From the NCBI GenBank assembly GCA_028717525.1, contig JAQUNT010000190.1, positions 1 through 5,480 of the forward strand: 5,480 bases of DNA. Direction: 5' to 3'. The translations under genes and the position numbers were made by a program. How positions within the stretch are numbered: position 1 is the first letter of the stretch; every line of letters starts with the position of its first letter. Positions 1-5,288 of this stretch are shown here, in pieces. This stretch comes from Elusimicrobiota bacterium (lineage in GTDB: Bacteria > Elusimicrobiota > Elusimicrobia > UBA1565 > UBA9628). The notes under the pieces are model-generated. The model had not been told where the DNA came from. It did not search any database and worked only from the letters and a program-made list of their open reading frames with translations.

Positions 1-1320
1 CAGGTCGAAGCGCTTGGGCACGGCGAAGTCCACCTGGTTGGTGGCCAAGGTGAACTCCTTGCCGATGGCGCTCCAGACCTGCACGTCGATCTTGGGGCCG
101 TAGAAGGCGGCCTCGTTGGGCACGGCCACGTGCTCGATCTTGCCGTTCGTCAGCGCCCTGGCCACCATGTCCTCGGTCTGCTTCCAGAGCTCCGGCTCGC
201 CCACGTACTTCTTGCCCATGCCCTCCGGCGCGGAGAGGCTCAGGCGCATCACGTACTTCTCGATGCCGAAGATGCGGAAGTACTCCGTGTACATCCGGCA
301 GACCGCGAGGAACTCTTCCTCGAACTGCTCCAGCGAGCAGTAGATGTGCGCGTCGTTCATCTGCATGGAGCGCACGCGCATCAGGCCGAAGAGCTCGCCG
401 GACTGCTCGTAGCGGTAGCAGGTGCCGTACTCGGCCAGGCGCAGGGGCAGGTCGCGGTAGCTGCGCAGCTGGGAGCCGAAGATCTTATGGTGGTGCGGGC
501 AGTTCATCGCCTTGAGGTAGTACTTGACCCCGTCGAACTCCATGGGCGGGAACATGCTGTCCTTGTAGTAGGGCAGGTGCCCGCTCTTGAGATACATGCT
601 CTCTTTGGCGATGTGCGGGGTCTTGACCCGCAGGTAGCCCGCGGCCGCCTCGGTCTTCTTGGCCAGGTCCTCGAGCTCATCGATGACCACGGTGCCGTTG
701 GGAAGCCACATGGGCAGGCCCGGGCCCGCGTCCTCGTCGAAGAAGAAGATGCCCAGGTTCTTGCCCAGGCGGCGGTGGTCGCGCTTGGCCGACTCCTCGA
801 CCATCTTGAGGTGCGCCTCGAGCTCCTCGGCCGTGGCGAAGGCCAGGCCGTAGATGCGCTGCAGCATGGGGCGCTTCTCGTCGCCGCGCCAGTAGGCGCC
901 GGCGATGGACATCAGCTTGAAGTGCTGGATGGCGCCGGTGTCCGGCACGTGGGGGCCGCGGCACATGTCCACGAAGGGGCCGTCGGTGTAGAAGCTGACC
1001 ACCTCGTCCTTGAGGTCCTCGAGCAGTTCGATCTTGAGCTTCTCCTCCGCCTTCCGGAGGAACTCCCGGGCCTCATCCTTGGTATGCTCGGCGCGGACGA
1101 AGGCCTGCTTGGCGGCCGCGATCTCGCGCATGCGCGCCTCGATGCGGGGCAGGTCCTCCGGGACGAAGTGGTGCGCCGTCTCGAAGTCGTAGTAGAAGCC
1201 GTGCTCGATGGCGGGCCCGATGCCCAACCTGGTCCCGGGGAAGAGGTCCTGCACGGCCTGGGCCATCACGTGGGCGGCCGAGTGGCGGATGGTTTCGATG
1301 TCGATGGCGGGCTCGGCCAT
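1..1320 (-). CDS. thrS: Threonyl-tRNA synthetase, 3' end outside window, no TGS domain
   Basis: Cytoplasmic class II synthetase that attaches threonine to tRNA-Thr and hydrolyses mischarged Ser-tRNA-Thr. The 440 residues visible begin almost at once in the editing domain: HSAAH (H13, H17) and VDMCRGPH (C120, H124) give the four editing-site residues. The catalytic domain follows, with MNCPHHH (C274) and NDAHIYC (H325) matching two of the three zinc ligands; motif 2 is near RYEQSG (303-308) and a conserved AAFYGPK lies at 404-410. The rest of the catalytic core and the anticodon-binding domain lie beyond base 1. The N-terminal TGS domain of about 60 residues found in E. coli ThrRS is absent, and a tRNA gene 34 bp upstream leaves no room for it. 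The start at 1320 is chosen because GGAG sits 9 bases upstream; in-frame ATGs at 1341 and 1347 lack a Shine-Dalgarno and would add only 7 or 9 residues. Family assignment is very secure. Confidence 0.97.
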   Translation of the reverse strand, partial: MAEPAIDIETIRHSAAHVMAQAVQDLFPGTRLGIGPAIEHGFYYDFETAHHFVPEDLPRIEARMREIAAAKQAFVRAEHTKDEAREFLRKAEEKLKIELLEDLKDEVVSFYTDGPFVDMCRGPHVPDTGAIQHFKLMSIAGAYWRGDEKRPMLQRIYGLAFATAEELEAHLKMVEESAKRDHRRLGKNLGIFFFDEDAGPGLPMWLPNGTVVIDELEDLAKKTEAAAGYLRVKTPHIAKESMYLKSGHLPYYKDSMFPPMEFDGVKYYLKAMNCPHHHKIFGSQLRSYRDLPLRLAEYGTCYRYEQSGELFGLMRVRSMQMNDAHIYCSLEQFEEEFLAVCRMYTEYFRIFGIEKYVMRLSLSAPEGMGKKYVGEPELWKQTEDMVARALTNGKIEHVAVPNEAAFYGPKIDVQVWSAIGKEFTLATNQVDFAVPKRFDL

Positions 1321-1329
1321 GGTGGTGGG

Positions 1330-1333
1330 CTCC
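1330..1333 (-). promoter_or_regulatory. Ribosome binding site of thrS
   Basis: GGAG on the minus strand, 9 bases before the ATG at 1320. It favours this ATG over the two in-frame ATGs at 1341 and 1347, which are preceded by the T-rich stretch after the tRNA and have no purine-rich site. Confidence 0.6.
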
Positions 1334-1354
1334 GTTCTCATTGCCATGAAAAAA

Positions 1355-1429
1355 TGGTGCCCAGTGTAGGATTTGAACCTACGACCTTTCCCATGTCAAG
1401 GGAACGCGCTACCCCTGCGCCAACTGGGC
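1355..1429 (-). tRNA. tRNA-Val (anticodon GAC), CCA encoded
   Basis: A complete 75-base cloverleaf can be folded by eye. The acceptor stem is GCCCAGT with ACTGGGC (7 pairs), followed by discriminator A and an encoded CCA. The D stem is GCGC/GCGC around AGGGGTA. The anticodon stem is TTCCC/GGGAA around the 7-base loop TTGACAT, placing GAC at positions 34-36, which reads GUC and GUU valine codons. The variable loop is AGGTC, and the T stem is GTAGG/CCTAC around TTCAAAT. All stems are fully Watson-Crick. The CCA is followed immediately by six T residues and then, 34 bases from the tRNA end, by the thrS start codon, so the tRNA may form the 5' part of a tRNA-thrS transcript. A GAC-anticodon tRNA-Val is typical of bacteria and suits GC-rich codon use. 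Confidence 0.96.
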
Positions 1430-1476
1430 ACGAAATCGGATAAAAGATCGAAAATAGGCAACAGAAGATATCAAAA

Positions 1477-1492
1477 TGAATCGGGAGATTCA
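1477..1492 (-). terminator. Small hairpin in the leader, possible weak terminator
   Basis: A perfect 6-bp inverted repeat, TGAATC and GATTCA, flanks a 4-base loop; on the minus strand it is followed closely by TTTT. It lies 44 bases past the stop codon of the oxidoreductase-like gene and about 48 bases before the tRNA. It could be a weak intrinsic terminator for the upstream gene or a leader hairpin of the tRNA transcript. The stem has only two G-C pairs and the T run is short, so neither role is certain. Confidence 0.25.
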
Positions 1493-1507
1493 ACCCTCGA
1501 CTGAACA

Positions 1508-1539
1508 ATTATACGGACGAGATATTACAGATATGTCAA
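1508..1539 (-). promoter_or_regulatory. Probable promoter of tRNA-Val and thrS
   Basis: On the minus strand a perfect TTGACA (1534-1539) is followed after 20 bases by a perfect TATAAT (1508-1513). The two hexamers match the sigma-70 consensus, but the spacer is longer than the usual 16-18 bases, so the -10 box may work with a different upstream contact. Initiation near 1501 would give a leader of about 71 bases before the mature tRNA. The region is distinctly AT-rich against its GC-rich surroundings. The TTGACA overlaps the TGA stop codon of the upstream gene. The remaining bases 1430-1507 hold the hairpin at 1477-1492 and no other recognisable element. Confidence 0.5.
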
Positions 1540-2810
1540 ATCCCGCGGCCCTGCTCCTGGGCCAGCCGGGCGCACAGGCGCGGCCGCAGGTCCAGGGCCA
1601 GGCCCACCGGAGCCCCCCGCTCGGCCAGGCAGGGCTCCGTCTCCTGGTAGGTCGGCCGCCCGGTCTGCTCGTGGAGCACCCCGGCCGGCCCTGCGGCGGC
1701 GCCTCCCGAGGGACAGGGGCATTGCGCCAGGGCGAAGCCCTTATGGGCCAGAGCCTCGGCGACCAGAGCGGCCGCCGCTTCTTCGTCGGCCCCCGGCAGG
1801 CGCGCCAGGAATGTGGCGCCGGCCTGCCGCGCCAGGCCCAGGAGGTCGACCGGCGGCGCGTCGCCCCGCGTCCAGAACAGGACCAGCAGGTCCTCGTTGA
1901 GCCGGGCCGCATCCAGGAGCTGGGCCAGGCCGCGGTCCAGGATCGCCGCGCCGTCGTCCAGAGCGACCACCCAGAGCCCGGGGTTGGCGAGCTTGGCTCC
2001 GGTTGCCACGCACAGGGCCCGGCCGGGAGGGACTTTGAGTCCGCAGGTCTTGGGAAGGATCGGCTCGGGCAGGCAGCAGGAGCCTCCGGCGACCACGAGG
2101 ATGTCCTGGGGGGGCAGGCCGAACTCGGACCAGGCCCGGGCGCAGAGACGCAGGGCCGAGGCCGCGGCGCAGGGCTCATCGGCCGAGCCTTCAGGGAGGA
2201 AGACCTCGGGAGGCAGCGGCCGACGCTCCTCCAAAGTCGCGGGGCAAGGCACGCAGAAGAGCCCGGCCGCGGGCGGGGGCTTGCTTTCCTGGCCGGGCAC
2301 GGTCCGCGAGCCGCGCTCGATGCGGACGTCCCAGGGCAGGTCCGGCAAGGGCTCGCCGCCCCCAAGGAGGGCGGCCTTGGCGCGGACCACCACCGGTGCG
2401 CCGCGCTTCTCCGCCAGGTTGAAGGCCTGCGCGGTCATGAGGAAGGCCTCGCGCAGGTCCGCCGGCCGCAGCTCGAGCACCGGCAGGGCCTCGGGCCAGG
2501 TCCAGCCGTCGTCCGGAGCCAGGATGACCGCGGGCAGGCCGGCCTCGGAGCAGAAGCGCAGCATCTCGCCGGCCGCGGCCAGGCTGCCGGAGGTCAGGTC
2601 CGCCAGGGCCCGCGCCCCGGCCAGAGCGGCTCCGGCGGCCAGGCCCACGGCCGAGGCATCATCCGGCGCCGGATGCACGGCCAGCCCGACCCGCGCGGCC
2701 AGCCCCATCAAGACCGCGGCCGGGCCTCGGTCCCGGCCGGTCTGCGGCATGGACAGGCAGGTGCAGCCTGCGGCCAAAGCTCCCCAGCCCAAGGCTTGCG
2801 CGCCGGACAT
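1536..2810 (-). CDS. Fused KorA/KorB-like 2-oxoacid:ferredoxin oxidoreductase homologue, degraded TPP motif
   Basis: A 424-residue protein. Residues 1-150 resemble the alpha-subunit pyrimidine-binding domain of 2-oxoacid:ferredoxin oxidoreductases (KorA/VorB type): ALGWGALAAGC at 6-16, LTSGSLAAAGEML at 72-84, EAGLPAVILAP at 89-99 and EAFLMTAQAFNLAEK at 121-135. Residues 210-370 resemble the TPP-binding beta subunit: GRALCVATGAKLANP (263-277), a DDG at 285-287 where GDG is usual, and AHKGFALAQCPCP (355-367). The Asn pair expected about 25 residues after GDG is replaced by FWTR (312-315). Of the usual CPGC cysteines only one appears kept (DEPC, C214), though C245/C246 and C364/C366 remain. The usual alpha-subunit middle domain is missing, so the fusion is compact. 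It may be a non-catalytic or repurposed relative; activity cannot be told from sequence. The start is supported by family alignment and an upstream in-frame TAA, but no good Shine-Dalgarno is seen. No separate gamma subunit or ferredoxin gene lies in the window. Confidence 0.72.
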   Translation of the reverse strand: MSGAQALGWGALAAGCTCLSMPQTGRDRGPAAVLMGLAARVGLAVHPAPDDASAVGLAAGAALAGARALADLTSGSLAAAGEMLRFCSEAGLPAVILAPDDGWTWPEALPVLELRPADLREAFLMTAQAFNLAEKRGAPVVVRAKAALLGGGEPLPDLPWDVRIERGSRTVPGQESKPPPAAGLFCVPCPATLEERRPLPPEVFLPEGSADEPCAAASALRLCARAWSEFGLPPQDILVVAGGSCCLPEPILPKTCGLKVPPGRALCVATGAKLANPGLWVVALDDGAAILDRGLAQLLDAARLNEDLLVLFWTRGDAPPVDLLGLARQAGATFLARLPGADEEAAAALVAEALAHKGFALAQCPCPSGGAAAGPAGVLHEQTGRPTYQETEPCLAERGAPVGLALDLRPRLCARLAQEQGRGI

Positions 2811-2824
2811 CGCGGCTAGTCTAG

Positions 2825-2836
2825 ATTATGTATCAT
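2825..2836. promoter_or_regulatory. Abutting divergent -10 elements
   Basis: The 52 bp between the divergent genes contain an AT-rich patch in otherwise GC-rich DNA. On the minus strand CATAAT (2825-2830, 5 of 6 to TATAAT) would start transcription near 2818, only about 8 bases before the oxidoreductase-like ATG. On the plus strand TATCAT (2831-2836, 5 of 6) would start near 2843, giving a short leader with the GGAGG site. No convincing -35 box is seen on either side. The two elements touch, so polymerase could occupy only one at a time. CTAGTCTAG (2816-2824), a short inverted repeat, lies beside them and could be an operator. Confidence 0.35.
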
Positions 2837-2852
2837 CCCCGCGTACAGCCCC

Positions 2853-2857
2853 GGAGG
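2853..2857 (+). promoter_or_regulatory. Ribosome binding site of the radical SAM-methyltransferase gene
   Basis: GGAGG lies 5 bases before the ATG at 2863. It fixes this start. The reading frame stays open upstream to 1813, but that stretch is antisense to the oxidoreductase-like gene and has no family resemblance. Confidence 0.75.
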
Positions 2858-2862
2858 CCCTC

Positions 2863-4869
2863 ATGCGCGGAGACGAGTTCTTCCAGGCCGTGGCCGTCAA
2901 GCCCCCGTTCAACAAGCTCCACCCCCGCGTGGCCTCCTTCTTCAAGGACTACCTGGCCCGGGAGAAGGTCGTCCGCTTCGGCGACCGCTTCGTGGTCAAC
3001 ACCAATTTTCCCCCCTTCCCCAGCCCCGCCTTCGACCGCTTCGCCGAGGGCTTCAGCCGGGTCGCGGAGGGGCCGCAGAAGCGTCTGCATTCCGTGACCC
3101 TGGCGGTGACCAACCGCTGCCCGTACCGGTGCTGGCACTGCTACAACTCCGGGCGCAGCCAGAAGGACATCCCCCTGCCGCGCCTGCGCCGGCTGGCCGC
3201 GGAGCTGGGAGAGCTGGGCGCGGTGTGCGTCACCTTGACCGGCGGCGAGCCCCTGCTGCGCGGCGACCTGGAGGACATCGTCTCCGCCTTCGACGAGCGC
3301 TTCTACCTGTCCTTGGGCACCACGGGCTGCGGACTGACCCCGGAGCGCGCCCGGAGCCTCAAGGGACGGGGGCTCTTCGCCGTGGGCATCAGTCTCGATT
3401 CCGAGGCGGAGGCGGAGCACGACCGGCTGCGCGGCAAGGCCGGCGCATTCCGGACCGCGCTGGCCGCCCTGCGCATGTGCCGGGACGCGGGCTTGTACTC
3501 GTACGCCGTGGCGGTGGCCAGCCGCGGCCTGCTCGAGCGCGAGCGCTTCTTGAGCTTCCTGCGCTTCGCCAAGTCGGCGGGCGCCTACGAGGTCCACCTT
3601 CTGGAGCCCTGCCCGATCGGCAGCCTCAAGGGCCGGCAGGACGCGGTCCTCAGCCCGGCCGACTCCCGGCTCATCCTGGACTACCAGGCCGAGGTCGCCC
3701 GCGACGAGGGCCTGCCCATCCTGTCCTGCTTCGCCTATGTGGAGGCGCCCGAGGCCTTCGGCTGCGGAGCGGGGCTCACCCATCTCTACATCGACGGCAG
3801 CGGCGAGGTCTCGCCCTGCAACTTCGTGCCGCTCTCCTTCGGCAGCATCCTGGACCAGCCCTTGGCGGCCGTGCTGGAGCGCATGGGCCGCCGGTTCCGG
3901 AGGCCGCGGCCGTCCTGCGTCGGCAAAGTGCTCTCCGCGCGCATCCCGGACGGGCCCGTGCCCCTGCCGCCGGAGGCCTCGGAAGAGCTGTGCGAACGCT
4001 GGCTGCCCAAGGAGCACGACATCCCGCGCTTCTTCCGGGTCCGCTCCGAGGCCACGAGCGAGGCCGGCAGCGGGGAGCTGCGCGCGGCCTATGACTCCAT
4101 CCACGCCGACTACGACGAGTTCTGGGTCTGCGAGGCGGGCAAGCCGGTGGAGGCCCTCGTGGCCAAGCTGCCCTGGAAAGGGACGGAAAGCGTATTCGAA
4201 GCCGGCTGCGGCACGGGCTACGGCACCGCGCTCATCGCGCGGCGCCTGACTGCCGGCGGCTCTTTGCTGGCCGCGGACCTCTCGGCCGAGATGCTCTCCT
4301 TGGCCCGCCGCAGGCTGGCCGCTTCGCCTGAGTCTCCGGTCCGCTTCGCCGAAGGCGACGCCCTGGAGCTGCTGCGCCGCAACGGCGAGTTCGACCTGGT
4401 GTTCACGAGCTGGGTGCTGGGCTACATCCCCTTGGCGCCCTTCTTCCAGGCCGCGGCCGGCGCCCTGGCGCCCGGCGGCAGGCTCGCCTTCATCGTGCAC
4501 CGGGAGAACTCGCCCCGGCGCGAGCTGGAGCTGTTCTACGCTTTGGGCGCGCAGGACCCGGAAATCCTCGCGATGCGCGTGGCCTTCGATTTCCCCACCC
4601 GGAGCCGGGTCGAGGCCGAGCTGCAAGCCGCGGGGCTGCGCCCGGCGGAGCTATGGGAAGGCGCCGTGACCTTCCGCTACCCCACGCCGCAGGCGGTCCT
4701 GGAGCACCTGCTCAAGTCCGGGGCGGGCACGGCCTACTACAACGCGGTCAAGCCCTCCCGCCGGGCCGAGACCGAAAAGAAGTTCCTCGACCTGCTGCGG
4801 GAGAGCAACGCCGGCAAGCCCGACTACGAAGTGGTCCACGACTTCGTGGCCTGCGTCGCCACCCGCTAG
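2863..4869 (+). CDS. Radical SAM enzyme fused to class I SAM-dependent methyltransferase
   Basis: A 668-residue cytoplasmic-looking protein with two SAM-using halves. Residues 1-75 are a leader region of unknown fold containing NTNFPPFPSPAFD (46-58). The radical SAM core follows: CPYRCWHC (C86, C90, C93) gives the CxxxCxxC cluster motif, and TGGEP is at 126-130. Residues 289-352 look like a reduced SPASM/Twitch region with C289, C301, DGSGEVSPC (C319) and C352, which could bind one auxiliary iron-sulfur cluster. The second half is a Rossmann methyltransferase: VFEAGCGTGYG (444-454, motif I), AADLSAEML (470-478), GDALELL (498-504), FDLVFTSWVLGY (510-521) and LAPGGRLAFI (535-544). The C-terminal tail (about 580-668) contains LEHLLKSGAGTAYYNAV, as in other Methyltransf_11-type enzymes. 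The substrate is unknown; no RiPP precursor fits in the flanking gaps. The gene diverges from the oxidoreductase-like gene and ends 2 bp from the queF stop. The domain calls are secure; the biological role is not. Confidence 0.9.
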   Translation: MRGDEFFQAVAVKPPFNKLHPRVASFFKDYLAREKVVRFGDRFVVNTNFPPFPSPAFDRFAEGFSRVAEGPQKRLHSVTLAVTNRCPYRCWHCYNSGRSQKDIPLPRLRRLAAELGELGAVCVTLTGGEPLLRGDLEDIVSAFDERFYLSLGTTGCGLTPERARSLKGRGLFAVGISLDSEAEAEHDRLRGKAGAFRTALAALRMCRDAGLYSYAVAVASRGLLERERFLSFLRFAKSAGAYEVHLLEPCPIGSLKGRQDAVLSPADSRLILDYQAEVARDEGLPILSCFAYVEAPEAFGCGAGLTHLYIDGSGEVSPCNFVPLSFGSILDQPLAAVLERMGRRFRRPRPSCVGKVLSARIPDGPVPLPPEASEELCERWLPKEHDIPRFFRVRSEATSEAGSGELRAAYDSIHADYDEFWVCEAGKPVEALVAKLPWKGTESVFEAGCGTGYGTALIARRLTAGGSLLAADLSAEMLSLARRRLAASPESPVRFAEGDALELLRRNGEFDLVFTSWVLGYIPLAPFFQAAAGALAPGGRLAFIVHRENSPRRELELFYALGAQDPEILAMRVAFDFPTRSRVEAELQAAGLRPAELWEGAVTFRYPTPQAVLEHLLKSGAGTAYYNAVKPSRRAETEKKFLDLLRESNAGKPDYEVVHDFVACVATR

Positions 4870-4871
4870 GC

Positions 4872-5288
4872 TCAACGCCGGTGCGGGATGCGCCGCCTCC
4901 CGTAGCGGGCCACGATCGTGGAATGCATGCCCCCGCGGGTGGTGAAGGAACCCTCCAGCTCCGCCCAGACGGGCTTGGTCGCCTTGACGATGTCCTGGAG
5001 GATGCGGTTGACCGCGTTCTCGTAGAAGATGCCCATGTTGCGGTAGCCCAGCAGGTAGTACTTGAAGGACTTGAGCTCGATGCAGAGCCGGTCCGGCTCG
5101 TAGATCAGGCGCAGGGTCCCGAAATCCGGCAGCTTGGTCTTGGGGCATACCGAAGTGAACTCCGGGTGCTCGATGCGGATCTCGTAGCCCCGGTGCTGGT
5201 TCGGCCAGGTCTCGATGGGCGGCAAAGGTGAGTCCGCTCCCGAGAGGGCCAGCTCCGGCTGGTATCCGTAGACCAATGGTTTCCTCAT
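4872..5288 (-). CDS. queF: NADPH-dependent preQ0 reductase QueF, short (unimodular) type
   Basis: Reduces the nitrile of 7-cyano-7-deazaguanine (preQ0) to the amine preQ1 in the queuosine tRNA-modification pathway; a cytoplasmic tunnelling-fold enzyme. The 138-residue length matches the single-domain B. subtilis type rather than the two-module E. coli type. Visible signatures: EFTSVCPKTKLPDFG with nucleophile C48 and D55, spaced by 7 as in B. subtilis (C55, D62); the QueF motif ELKSFKYY (71-78), tied to NADPH binding; and FYENAVNRI with E90, 42 residues after the cysteine as in B. subtilis E97. The residue before this Glu is Tyr where His is common. FTTRGG (115-120) is also typical. GGAGG lies 8 bases before the ATG, and the start overlaps the stop of the ATPase gene (ATGA), so the two are probably translated from one message. 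No preQ1 riboswitch or other queuosine genes are visible here. Confidence 0.96.
   Translation of the reverse strand: MRKPLVYGYQPELALSGADSPLPPIETWPNQHRGYEIRIEHPEFTSVCPKTKLPDFGTLRLIYEPDRLCIELKSFKYYLLGYRNMGIFYENAVNRILQDIVKATKPVWAELEGSFTTRGGMHSTIVARYGRRRIPHRR

Noticed and set aside
130..1443. Long open plus-strand frame of 437 codons across thrS and the tRNA
   Set aside because: It is antisense to a clear thrS. Its end translates to VGFEPTTF, a well-known artefact of reading a tRNA gene in antisense. The composition is a GC-rich shadow.
1321..1507. T-box riboswitch controlling thrS
   Set aside because: The leader is occupied by a tRNA gene. No T-box antiterminator motif or specifier stem is visible, and the remaining leader is too short.
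1476..2819. Plus-strand frame of 447 codons opposite the oxidoreductase-like gene
   Set aside because: It has no family resemblance and is rich in Gly, Gln and Arg as expected of an antisense GC shadow; the minus-strand frame shows real homology.
1813..2862. Upstream extension of the radical SAM frame by 350 codons
   Set aside because: The extension is antisense to the oxidoreductase-like gene, is low-complexity Arg/Ala/Ser/Pro, and the GGAGG at 2853-2857 points to the start at 2863.
2833..4626. Minus-strand frame of 597 codons opposite the radical SAM gene
   Set aside because: It has no recognisable motif and is antisense to a protein with two sets of conserved catalytic motifs.
4910..4921. 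Perfect 12-bp palindrome CCACGATCGTGG
   Set aside because: It lies inside the queF coding region and encodes ordinary residues (STIVA). It has no T run or partner copy in the window, so chance is the simplest explanation.
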